Notes under the pieces: model-generated
The model's input: the letters and a program-made list of their open reading frames with translations, nothing else
The model's database searches: none
Told to the model about the DNA's origin: nothing
Position numbers and translations under genes: made by a program
Part shown: positions 1-8,052 of the stretch, in pieces
How positions within the stretch are numbered: the first letter of the stretch is position 1
Layout: each line of letters begins with the position of its first letter
NCBI GenBank assembly: GCA_027577415.1
Contig: JANBQS010000649.1
Coordinates: 1 to 14,095 of the forward strand
Reading direction: 5' to 3'
DNA: 14,095 nucleotides
Source: Coemansia sp. RSA 922
Taxonomy: Eukaryota > Kickxellomycota > Kickxellomycetes > Kickxellales > Kickxellaceae

Positions 1-149
1 TTATAGCGCTGTCATTGGAGCTGACACGAGAACATGTTACTTGAAGTAATTAGCAAGTTGTATGGCAACTCCTCGGGGTATATTATGCATGAGAGATCCT
101 AGATACAATTATTTTCTTGTCAGAATGGCGTCTTTAGGTGGCTGAGCAA

Positions 150-320
150 CCGGCCAGCCATTGAGCTCCTATATTCCATTGATGCTCATACATGAAACTC
201 GGATTGCTCGAATCGAACAAGCTCTATGATGACCGAACAATAAGCGCTGGCATCTGATGTCAATGCGTGACTCTATGTGGCAAACCCTATTGTCATTTTT
301 CCGGCCACTCGAGCTCCTAT
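150..320. repeat. Imperfect direct repeat, two copies about 150 bp apart
   Basis: Copy A (150-172) and copy B (301-320) share CCGGCCA at the left and GAGCTCCTAT at the right, with a 3-nt length difference between. The flanks are not similar. They could be regulatory sites or a decayed repeat. Confidence 0.45.
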
Positions 321-496
321 GTGCAAAAGCTAGCGATAAGAGAAGGACTGGTATGCGCGACCTTCCAAGTGCAAATCCTTTCCTAAGTTTTAAGCTCTGT
401 GGCTGAGCTTTTGCGACTACGCCTGCAGTCAGTGCTGGTGTCTATGTCATACAGTGCACTTAAAATCCATACAGATGCTCGCTGACAAAGCATTTC

Positions 497-521
497 ATAT
501 ATATATATATTGCTCGAGCAA
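497..521. promoter_or_regulatory. AT-run followed by 12-bp palindrome TTGCTCGAGCAA
   Basis: An ATATAT run (497-510) abuts a perfect palindrome at 510-521. A partly matching site lies upstream at 204-220: TTGCTCGA followed by CGAACAA, with arms matching at 6 of 7 positions. The pair resembles a site for a dimeric transcription factor about 350 bp upstream of the arrestin start codon. Several 12-bp palindromes are expected by chance in a window of this size, so this is only a candidate. Confidence 0.3.
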
Positions 522-873
522 ACAACAGTATAATTGGTATGCTGGCTTGCTACTTTGTTTTCGTTTTTTTTTTCTTTTCCAAAATTGATTTGCATAGCAT
601 GCAAGCCTTTCGATGATCGCCCCCTCTCGCATAGTTTGATTAGGAACCGCGGTCTTTCAAGGCATCATTCGAGATGCACGCTTTTGCTCTTCTCCTCCAC
701 AACTATTGCTTTAATGTATTTTAAACTTGGCATATCCACATCGTTTTTTTTTTCTCCCTCTTCTCTTTTTCCTTTTACTCCGTGACCTTGCATATTCCTC
801 TCCCTCTTTTTTAAAAGCGCTTTAGGTCGAAAAAAAAGTTACGGTCTGTCCGAGGAGTAAAGACCTTCATTGA

Positions 874-3800
874 ATGTCTATCGCTGTCGGCTCACCCGCA
901 CCACATGGTGCTATCCAGGTCTTTATATCGCCCAACCCAGATGGCTCAGCTGGCATCCCCGGTCCGGATAGGGTTCTCACTGGTAAGCACCCCTTTCTTT
1001 ACACTTAGACTTGGAAGAGTGGCCCTCCCTCTCCCACTGTATCCTATCCTACTCTTGGAGTGTTTTGATGCTCTGGCGTCTAGGCTGAAGAGAAGAGGAG
1101 GCTTGTGTTCCTCCAATGCCAAACAACAACCATGCATGCAAACAAGGGGGGCGTAAAAGGAGAAGAGGATGGTCAGCAATCCATTTTGCGGGTGTCATTG
1201 TTATCAGCGCCCAAATAAACCCGCTAAACCGCATGCGCCGCTCCCTCTTTTTTTTTTCTTGCTCGCAAAAACAGGTTTTGTCGTCGTTGCGGGCTATACA
1301 CTGGCTGCTGCTGAGCAAGTCGAGGTGCAGTACCGCGGTGTAGAGGTTGTTGGCGGTACGCTGGACGATTTCGACGATATCGAGACGCTGGTGCCCCGCA
1401 AGGGCGTACGCGCACTGACCAAAATCTACTTTGACGAGCGTCTGGTTCTATGGCGCCGAGAGACGTCCACTTTTGACAGCGAGAATGGGGACTACTTGCG
1501 TTTGCCATTCTCCATTGCCCTGCCGCGCGCCAACTACCCAGCCGAGATCAAAAGCGCGTGCAAGCCAGCTCCTTCGCAGTCTTTTGAGATCGCTTATCAC
1601 GTAGTCGGATGGGTTCATCCACCCGCAGACGCCGAGCCCTTGCGCTGCGTGTGCCCTGTGGCATATGCGCCTCTGCTGAGCCGTCCGCCTGGTGTTGTGC
1701 CGCAGGCTCCGGTGTCTCGGACCGCGTACGACGACCGCGGAAAGGAGTGTCTAGTGACGCGAGTCACTCTGTCGCAGTCCGACTATGTGCCTGGAGACCA
1801 GGTCGTGGGCGGCGTTTATATCGAGTGCACAAAGGCCAATCGCTCCATTCGCAAGGCAGAGTGCCAGCTGCGTCAGCGCATCGAGTGCCGTATGCGCCGG
1901 ACCTTTAGCTCTGCGGCAGAGACTGCTGCTGAGCGCTCGGCCGCCTCATCGCGGCCCCAGTCGTCTCAGAAATCGGCAGACTCGGATGACTCTGACATCC
2001 TGTGGACTCGCGTTGTGGATCTTGGTCCCTGGCGCTCTTTGACTCTGACTACGGTAGGTCTGGGGCTTGCCGCTTCTGCCGCTGCTGCCACGACGGGCGG
2101 ACTCACAACTGGTGCCGGCAATAGCAGCGCATCGCTGGTCAGCGACTTGGCTGGTGGCGGCGGTCTGGACTCGAGTGCTTCCAGATCCATGTCCAAGGGC
2201 GCTGCGATCATGGCTGCTCCTAACCGCTCATGCAGTGCCAACGTCCATACTGATATCCCAGTCACTACACCACTGGTGCCCGGCCACTTTTTGTCGTTTT
2301 CCTACGAGCTACTCGTCTCAGCTACTGTCTACAGTCTGACCCGCGGCAGTCAAGCGCTCACCACGCGTACTCCGCTAGGCGGCAGCAACGCTTCGCTAGA
2401 GTCGGCTACCCCTACTTGCCAAATCAGTGGCGGTGCCTTTACCTTGCCTCGCCACCACCGGCTGCTGGCCTCTGAGCCACCACTATCCTTGGGCAGCGGT
2501 AGTTTGTCGGCGTCAGCTGCGTGCTTTCCGCCCAACGTCTTACAACCGCCGAGCACTCTGCTCATTGACGGCCGGGAGAAGGCCCAGCTCAAGGGCAGCC
2601 GCTTCTCTGTGGGCGCCTTTCAGGGCGGCGGGATTGGTGCTCGCCATTCGAGTGGATGCACGGTTGTCCCCGAGGACTCAGCTATGAACTTGGAGGCTCA
2701 ACGTGTGTCACTGCTGAAGGGCAACGACAGCAATCACGCGAGCTATGGCGACGATACGAGCGGTGCACTTTTGCCCAACGCTGTTGAGTTGCTGCGGTTC
2801 AGATGCGATTCTACGTTGGCGCTACTGCCTAAAATCTTTCTCCCCGCCGCTACTACCACCAGTGTCGATCTGCGCAGTAACTGCGGGGATGTTGCTGCTG
2901 TTAATGACGCCCATCGCAGTAGCTGGGAATGCCCCGATGACGATGTGCCCGCCACTGCTGCTGCCACCGTTGCTGCCGTCGAGAGCAAGGAGGAGGACAC
3001 TGGCAGTTCGTCGGAATACGACTTGGCGAGCGCCGTATATGCGGCCGCCGAAAAGGTGCTCAAGGACAAGGAATGGGAGCGGCCTACCAGTCTCTATGTG
3101 CCTGGCAAATCTGGCGGCACCAACGATTACGATGCTAGCAACCCGCGGAGAAGTCGCGCACTCAACTCTGACATGCGTGCGAGTGGCGGGCACCAGCTGT
3201 TTGGTTCCTCTGAGGCAGACAAGATTGACGAGGAAGATGAAGAGTACGAAGACACCAGCGATTTGGATGTCGAGAACGCAATCAACCAGCTGGCTCCCAC
3301 GAAGCGTACATCCCAGTCACCCTCCTCGTTAGGCGGATCACCTGGCGGCGTCAAAGATTTTATCCATGGCATTGACTTTTTTGGTGCCGAGGGAGCTAAT
3401 GGGCCAGAGCTCACGGGTATGCTTAGTGCTGACCCCGACAAGCTGGTCTTTGGCGTATCTCTTACCAGCGAAATCGCCACCATGGACTCACCTGCCACTG
3501 GCACTAGCGCCTTAGTAGACGCTGTCGCTGATAGGAATGAACGCGGTGAGCGCGTGGCTAGCGGATCCACGGCGTGCCAGCCTGAGGACACCTCTGCGCA
3601 GTTCAAGCCCAATTGGGTGACGGGTCAAAAGCAACAACAGCCCTTAAGCAGCATTTTGCGCCGCTCGATCTCCATGCCGGGCGGCACTGCTGCTGGTGGT
3701 GCGGCAGGGAGCACGACATCCACGCCCCAGCCAGAAATGTACTCGCCCGGATCAACTGTGGCCAGATCGGCGTTTGAAACGGGGTCAAAGACCCTCGTGC

Positions 3801-3955
3801 GTAAACACAGGAAGCTCAAAGATGATGGTATTCCCATGTCACCGCGCTCTCTAATCTCAGCAGTCTCGTCGTCGTCTCCACTGGGTTCTTCCTCTCGTGT
3901 GGGTATGCTGAAAACTATTGGACATCGGTTCACATCATGGTTCACGAAGAAATGA
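874..3955 (+). CDS. Arrestin-domain protein (ART-like trafficking adaptor), two exons
   Basis: Exons are 874-982 and 1275-3955, giving 929 residues. The long reading frame that opens with ATG at 1169 begins inside the intron; joining exon 1 restores the missing first arrestin strands, with Pro-Gly and VLTG followed by FVVVAG. The start ATG at 874 directly follows an in-frame TGA (871-873). An arrestin N-like domain covers about 15-185. The C-domain begins near 190 (SDYVPGDQVVGGVY) and resumes at about 353-390 after a roughly 110-residue Ser/Ala/Gly-rich insert. The remaining 530 residues are low-complexity, with an acidic patch near 685-700 and a basic amphipathic end (GMLKTIGHRFTSWFTKK). Fungal arrestins of this kind recruit Nedd4-type ubiquitin ligases to membrane transporters. 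I saw no PPxY motif, so ligase binding would need another route. The fold assignment is fairly firm; the cargo is unknown. Confidence 0.75.
983..1274 (+). other. Intron 1 of the arrestin gene
   Basis: The donor is G|GTAAGC at 983. The acceptor ACAG ends at 1274 after a long T-rich tract (about 1241-1262), with a branch-like GCTAAAC near 1223. The phase is 1: the split codon rejoins as GGT (Gly). Reading through the intron in the exon 1 frame meets a stop within about ten codons, so retention would give a very short product. Confidence 0.75.
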
Positions 3956-4254
3956 TCTAATGACAACATTACTTTTTCCTTACTAATTTCCCCCTTTTTT
4001 TCTTTTTCACCTTTAATACTACATTTAAGCATCAATAAACCTCGACATTCCCGGTCTAAATCTTAAATATCGACTCGGACAATGCGTTTAGATTATTGCT
4101 AAACCCATCTTTGTAGTTTTTGGAACACCATTCACCACCTAGGGTACCCCCAACAGTCCCCAGAATAACATGCGTTTTTAGTGACACTTGGGTGCTACAA
4201 CTCCTGTTGCTTGGATGCAGGATTCGCCTAATTATCTCCATGATTGTATGGTGA
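3956..4254. other. Convergent spacer between two gene ends
   Basis: This is the 3' spacer between the arrestin gene and the minus-strand gene ending at 4255. It holds a T-rich tract just after the arrestin stop and an AATAAA. A 61-codon minus frame (4056-4241) shows no sign of being real. Confidence 0.6.
4034..4039 (+). terminator. AATAAA polyadenylation signal of the arrestin gene
   Basis: A canonical AATAAA lies 79 nt after the arrestin stop codon, downstream of a T-rich stretch. Position and sequence fit a fungal positioning element. Confidence 0.5.
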
Positions 4255-5619
4255 CTACACCTTTATTATGCGCAGCTTGGCAGAATGACTAATGTTAGAA
4301 TACCATTCGTCGATTTGAAAGACGCCACAGGCGGCCTTCATCCACTCGAAAACAATTGGCTCTTTGGCTCCCCATCTGCTCAGCGCAATAAGGCCGTCAT
4401 CAGAGTTGGTCAGATGAATGCGGTTGTGTTTGGACGGAGTTTCGGGCAGAACGACTATACCTGGAAATCTGTCCCGATTTTCGATTTGCACAAACTGGCC
4501 CTCATATGTTATGTAAGTTATATCGTCGACCACAGCCATTCCGAAAGTGTAGCCACGGTCCATTGAGCCTACAAACATGACCTCTTTTCCTGTGACGAGG
4601 TATGAGGTGTCAAAGATAGTAACCCAGTCTTTCTCATCAAACATGGTGCGCCTTTCGTCATCGAGATCCTCGTCATCGTCATCACCTCGGCCTGGAATTT
4701 GCAAGACAAACCGATCGCCCTCAACCACTTCCTCGCCATTGATATCTCGGAGCGTGAACTTGGGGCTTTGACTAGTACCCGCATTGATACTGGCCTGTAG
4801 ACGCTCTTCGTCTATGAGCGCCTGGACCGTTATTGAGCCATCGGCTAGCCTGGAAATGGTGCGCGTTTTAGTCGATGGACCAAATGCGTAGCTGATGCTG
4901 GGGTCCTTGGCGTCCACCGCCCAGTATTCCTCGCCGCGATTGACAACAAAGAAATGCGAAACACACAGGTCAGCTTTGCCTTGAGCGACAGTGGCGAGAT
5001 CAGCCATATCCATGGTGGCTGTCGACTCGTAGTACTCGTGGATCGTATTGTCATCGATCACATAGCTGGATTGCAGGGTGTCGGCGTCTTCGCCAAACGC
5101 AAAGCATAGCACTGGCAGTTGCTCCAACTGCCACAGTCCATCCACTTCCACAAACTTTGTACTGGTCATGTCTGTGAATACATCAGCCCTCCAAAGGTGT
5201 GCCATGACGGTATTCCGGGACTTGTAGCTAAACTTGACAGGCGCATGGAAATGGCTAAACAGAGTAAAGTGGTCCCGCTCCAAGACAATGAACCGCTCGT
5301 ATGGCCTGCTTTCTAGCTCGAGTTCCCCGCTAAAAGTAGTCGAGTTGATGGTCACAAAGTCGCTGCGCCTGTCCTCCAGGCACTTTTGCACGCTGGCAAG
5401 GTTGATGTAGTCGTGCACATATAGGGTAGGTTTAAGTAGTCGTGGCTTCCTAGCCTTGGGTGCTCTGACCGGTGGCATAGGCGCGCTTGAAAACTCGCTG
5501 GGCTTTTGTGGTACAGACATAAAGGGTGTCAGAGAGTTGTAAACTGGCGGAGTAGAATAGTAGAATCGGTATAAAACAATAGCGACGAGGACGAGAAGAA
5601 CGTGAACAGGGGCCGCCAT
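4255..5619 (-). CDS. Uncharacterised membrane-anchored protein, 454 aa
   Basis: I do not recognise this family. The protein opens with a hydrophobic helix (about residues 4-20, VHVLLVLVAIVLYRFYY), which suggests a signal anchor or uncleaved signal peptide. A Pro/Lys/Arg-rich linker (about 35-65) follows, then a body of about 390 residues rich in alternating hydrophobic and polar strands. An Asp-rich run lies at 313-323 (DDDDEDLDD). Possible N-glycosylation sites are N92 (NST) and N442 (NIS), consistent with a lumenal or extracellular body. The start ATG is chosen because the membrane helix follows directly; the next Met (residue 34) would remove it. A TATATA lies only a few bases upstream of the ATG, so the leader would be very short if it were a TATA box. 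An AATAAA on the coding strand overlaps the last codons. There is no intron. The gene is divergent from the small paralog pair. Confidence 0.8.
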   Translation of the reverse strand: MAAPVHVLLVLVAIVLYRFYYSTPPVYNSLTPFMSVPQKPSEFSSAPMPPVRAPKARKPRLLKPTLYVHDYINLASVQKCLEDRRSDFVTINSTTFSGELELESRPYERFIVLERDHFTLFSHFHAPVKFSYKSRNTVMAHLWRADVFTDMTSTKFVEVDGLWQLEQLPVLCFAFGEDADTLQSSYVIDDNTIHEYYESTATMDMADLATVAQGKADLCVSHFFVVNRGEEYWAVDAKDPSISYAFGPSTKTRTISRLADGSITVQALIDEERLQASINAGTSQSPKFTLRDINGEEVVEGDRFVLQIPGRGDDDDEDLDDERRTMFDEKDWVTIFDTSYLVTGKEVMFVGSMDRGYTFGMAVVDDITYITYEGQFVQIENRDRFPGIVVLPETPSKHNRIHLTNSDDGLIALSRWGAKEPIVFEWMKAACGVFQIDEWYSNISHSAKLRIIKV

Positions 5620-6235
5620 CCCTATATATGCCGTGGTGGCTGCGTAAAAAAAGCAAAAAAGAAATGAACTAGAGGCGACGGAAGGAGAGCTACATGTTGC
5701 AAAGTGGAGATAATTTTTATCTGGTTGTTTTGCATGTAGGGGATTTGCACATTGTCAATCGCGGGACATTCCTGTCTTTTGATGTGCTTTGGCTTGGCAC
5801 AGTGTCACTTTTTTCTTGCTTAGCCTAAAAAAAACAGAGTGTTTCGTTCAACGAATGTATTTGGTACTGGAATTTTAACAAAACCTGTGCCGCAGCATCT
5901 ACCGTAATTGCCGTTGACTGGGGGATGCCATCAGCTGACCAGTAAAGTCTCTCGCCAACTTCAAAGACAGCTTTTGCCAGCGCACGTTGTGTCTCTATTC
6001 GCTCTCTGGGGGAATTCGCACACTGAATTGGATGCTACAAAGGACATCGTGTTGTCTTTGCAAGCTGTTCCAAAGAGCAATGCGCAAGTCGCATTTGCAC
6101 TAGGATGATATCATGGGTGGGAAATAAAAAGGGAGAAAATTGGTGCTCCTGAGGAAAGGGGGACAAGTACTCTCATCTTTCCACTATATTTATTTTACTT
6201 CTCTTTCTCTAGCTATTATTTTCTAACCCACTAAC
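5620..6235. other. Divergent promoter region
   Basis: This spacer separates the minus-strand membrane-anchored gene from the plus-strand gene at 6236. The right part (5914-6235) is homologous to the region upstream of the second paralog. The left part (5620-5900) has A/T runs but no recognisable gene or structure. Confidence 0.6.
6123..6132 (+). promoter_or_regulatory. TATA-like box of paralog 1
   Basis: AATAAAAAGG lies about 105-115 nt upstream of the ATG at 6236 and aligns with the TATAAAAAGG of copy 2. Confidence 0.5.
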
Positions 6236-6673
6236 ATGAACTACCAAACTCCAGATCTGGGCGAGGACGTGTGTCTCCCATCCTCTGTGCCTGGAACTCA
6301 AATAGTCAACAACGCTGGGATTACACAGTCTATTACTTACCACCGGGTGCATGTAAAAGCACTCTCAAACCATGATATTTGCTTTGCAAGATTCTCTGCA
6401 AAAGCAAGTGCTTCTCATGATGATATCGCAAGTGAAGCAAGAGATATGATTCAAACAATGATAAACATTGAGCTGTTGGAGTCGCTGCAGCAAGTTAAAT
6501 CGTTTTTAATTGTTGACAAGAGTGGACTACCTTTCAAAAACAAAGAGATTGTATTAAGCGATACTGATATCTGTGTTTTCGTGTATGTGGCCTTTTTTGA
6601 TGCAAATATCAATAGCGTAGCCGTGGATACTGAAAGATTTCACACTCAAATTTTTTGTCAGAGCTGCAATTAG
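6236..6673 (+). CDS. Small uncharacterised protein, paralog 1 (145 aa)
   Basis: No known family is recognised. The protein has a variable, Ser/Pro-containing N-terminus (1-34) and a conserved-looking core (35-122). The core pattern is strand (HRVHV), strand (ICFARFSAKA), amphipathic helix (about 60-80, with EARDMIQTMIN), strand (KSFLIVD) and strand (CVFVYVAFFD), followed by a short Cys-containing tail with a CxxC (141-144). It aligns along its length with the protein at 7490-7918, sharing VH, a Cys in strand 2, AR..I..MIN, KEI, VY..F.D and the C-terminal Cys pair. No signal peptide or membrane helix is visible, so it is probably cytosolic or nuclear. The order of elements faintly resembles a ubiquitin-like fold, which is only a guess. 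Codon use is AT-rich compared with the flanking genes. Confidence 0.75.
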   Translation: MNYQTPDLGEDVCLPSSVPGTQIVNNAGITQSITYHRVHVKALSNHDICFARFSAKASASHDDIASEARDMIQTMINIELLESLQQVKSFLIVDKSGLPFKNKEIVLSDTDICVFVYVAFFDANINSVAVDTERFHTQIFCQSCN

Positions 6674-7082
6674 AACGATATGAAGCAAGCTTAATATTCT
6701 TCTTTAGAGTAGGTATACAACCACCTTACATAGATAGCAATGAACAGAGAAGGGTACTTACATTCTGGTCCAATCTAAATCTTACTCTGACAATAGTATT
6801 ATTTTTTTAGTTATTACCAATAACATCAATTTCATTTTGAGATAAATCTTCCAATGAAGCTATACGTGGCAACCCACTACCCTTTACGGATAATACGAGG
6901 AGCTTTCATCCATGAACTGGTATCGTATAGAGGTGTAACTGTATACTACATAGAAAATTATATGAGGAGTATAAACTGCTAGGCCAGGCACTAGCACACC
7001 TTCTTGAGATGCTTCCCAGTGAGACGCATGCAAATTTTGCATGTTTCTCCAAACTACAACTCACTTATTTGATTGCCTAACT

Positions 7083-7140
7083 TTAATCGATTAAGGTATC
7101 CAATTTCTTATATCAAAACGGCTACTATGATTAATCGATT
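7083..7140. promoter_or_regulatory. Two TTAATCGATT sites upstream of paralog 2
   Basis: TTAATCGATTAA at 7083-7094 is a perfect palindrome, and TTAATCGATT recurs at 7131-7140, 48 bp downstream. The core resembles homeodomain-type (ATTA/ATCGAT) targets. They lie outside the duplicated block, so would act on paralog 2 or the 3' end of paralog 1. Confidence 0.3.
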
Positions 7141-7382
7141 GAAGTCTGTTTCGCAGCTTCTGGCACTTTGACCAATTTGACTGGAGATGCTATCAGCTGG
7201 TTCAATAAAGTCTCTCGCTGACTTAGAGAGCCCGTTTTTACCTGCCCACGCGCTATTTCTATTCACTTTTAGTGGATTCTCGCTCCTGGCTTGGTTGCTA
7301 CAAAGCACATCACGCTACTTGGCAAGATATTTCAAAGAGCACTGTTCCAGTCACAAGTATTGAGGGAGCGTACTTAGCCGCT

Positions 7383-7392
7383 TATAAAAAGG
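7383..7392 (+). promoter_or_regulatory. TATA box of paralog 2
   Basis: TATAAAAAGG lies about 100 nt upstream of the ATG at 7490, at the position equivalent to the ATAAAAAGG of copy 1. Confidence 0.6.
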
Positions 7393-7489
7393 CAAGAACC
7401 TCTGTCGCTCTTGCCAAAAAAAGAGGGCAATCACTTCTCTTCCCTATTATTTGTCTGGTAATTTTTTTGGCTACTCTCATTTACTCACT

Positions 7490-7918
7490 ATGGACTACCA
7501 ACATTTCCAACAGGCCCAGGACACGTTTCCTAGTTCTTCTACCTCTGAAAAACAAGACAATGAGAGGACTCCAGACTCTAATGTGGAGTACAAGGTACAT
7601 ATATTGTCCACGGAAAACATCAAGGTTTGCTATGGAACAATTTCTGTGTATTCAGACTATAGTCCCCAAGCCATTGCGGGTTATGCAAGAGAAAAAATTG
7701 GCAAGATGATAAATGACGAAAAGTTGGGGCAAGTTGGATGTTTTGAAATTGTTGGAGAGAACATGCAAAGTATCGACAAGAAAGAAATATTGTCAAGAGA
7801 CAAAGTAGACTATGGCGTCGTGTATGCCTACTTTACTGACAAGGAAGGCAATGTTATGTTTGCGAATACCAAGGATCGTTGCGTGGATTGCATTGCTTGC
7901 TCGCCGAACAAAATTTAA
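7490..7918 (+). CDS. Small uncharacterised protein, paralog 2 (142 aa)
   Basis: This is the sister of the 6236-6673 product. The ATG at 7490 is chosen because MDYQ aligns with MNYQ of paralog 1 and both follow the same pyrimidine-rich leader; an in-frame TTG at 7451 is not needed. The N-terminus (1-32) is polar and Gln/Ser/Asp-rich, probably disordered. The core (33-116) repeats the strand-strand-helix-strand-strand pattern: KVHILS, VCYGTISVYS, a helix about 58-76, CFEIVG, and YGVVYAYFTD. The tail carries three cysteines spaced C-x2-C-x2-C (131-137), more than paralog 1. No signal peptide or membrane helix is seen and function is unknown. The gene converges on choline kinase with only 134 bp between stops; that spacer has AATAATAATAAT, which may serve 3' end formation. 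Confidence 0.75.
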   Translation: MDYQHFQQAQDTFPSSSTSEKQDNERTPDSNVEYKVHILSTENIKVCYGTISVYSDYSPQAIAGYAREKIGKMINDEKLGQVGCFEIVGENMQSIDKKEILSRDKVDYGVVYAYFTDKEGNVMFANTKDRCVDCIACSPNKI

Positions 7919-8052
7919 CAATAGCCCTTCTACAAGGCAAGTTGATGCAGTAGCGCGCATCAAAGAGAAATTTAATAATAATAATTTGTTAAATTTATAT
8001 GCCAATATATTATGCACACTAGCAAAAAAAAAAGAGGAAAAACTAACACTTT

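Larger units (their letters stand above)
1..873. other. Non-coding left flank, likely promoter of the arrestin gene
   Basis: No convincing coding region is present; the reading frames here are short and of low complexity. The stretch holds an AT dinucleotide run at 497-510, a 12-bp palindrome right next to it (510-521), an imperfect 20-23 bp direct repeat (150-172 and 301-320), and pyrimidine-rich tracts at about 550-580 and 742-785. Such T-rich tracts are common in fungal promoters. I infer that at least the right half drives the gene starting at 874. Confidence 0.6.
6674..7489. other. Spacer between the paralogs, containing promoter copy 2
   Basis: The left part (6674-7160) is AT-rich with no gene; it holds the 3' end of paralog 1, a near-palindrome CATGCAAATTTTGCATG (7027-7043) and two ATCGAT-centred sites. 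The right part (about 7177-7489) is the duplicated promoter. No clear AATAAA follows paralog 1. Confidence 0.6.
5914..7918 (+). repeat. Tandem duplication: promoter plus small gene, two copies
   Basis: Copy 1 is about 5914-6673 and copy 2 about 7177-7918, offset by about 1,255-1,263 nt. Shared blocks in the same order include TTGACTGG, ATCAGCTG, TAAAGTCTCTCGC (5943-5955 and 7206-7218), TCTATTC, GCTACAAAG, CAAAGAGCA, an ATAAAAAGG box, a pyrimidine-rich leader with CTATTATTT, and the coding starts MNYQ and MDYQ. The coding parts align only at protein level, with a Cys pair near both C-termini. The copies are old and diverged. Confidence 0.8.

Noticed and set aside
190..240. tRNA-like B-box (TTCGATTC on the minus strand)
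   Set aside because: There is no matching A-box at the right distance and no cloverleaf can be drawn.
590..604. TTGCAT/ATGCAA short inverted repeat
   Set aside because: Six-base arms with a 3-nt loop are expected several times by chance in this window.
610..680. Possible tRNA around ATTCGAG
   Set aside because: The acceptor and anticodon stems do not pair.
1169..1274. ATG at 1169 as the arrestin start
   Set aside because: The first 35 codons are intron sequence with a T-rich tract and a clean acceptor; an upstream exon joins in phase and restores the arrestin N-terminus.
2745..3332. 195-codon plus frame inside the arrestin gene
   Set aside because: It is an out-of-frame shadow of GC-rich coding sequence with no protein-like features.
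4285..4566. 93-codon plus frame antisense to the membrane-anchored gene
   Set aside because: It lies wholly opposite a better-supported gene and has no promoter or recognisable domain.
7451..7489. TTG start for paralog 2
   Set aside because: The ATG at 7490 aligns with the start of paralog 1 and the preceding DNA aligns with its untranslated leader.
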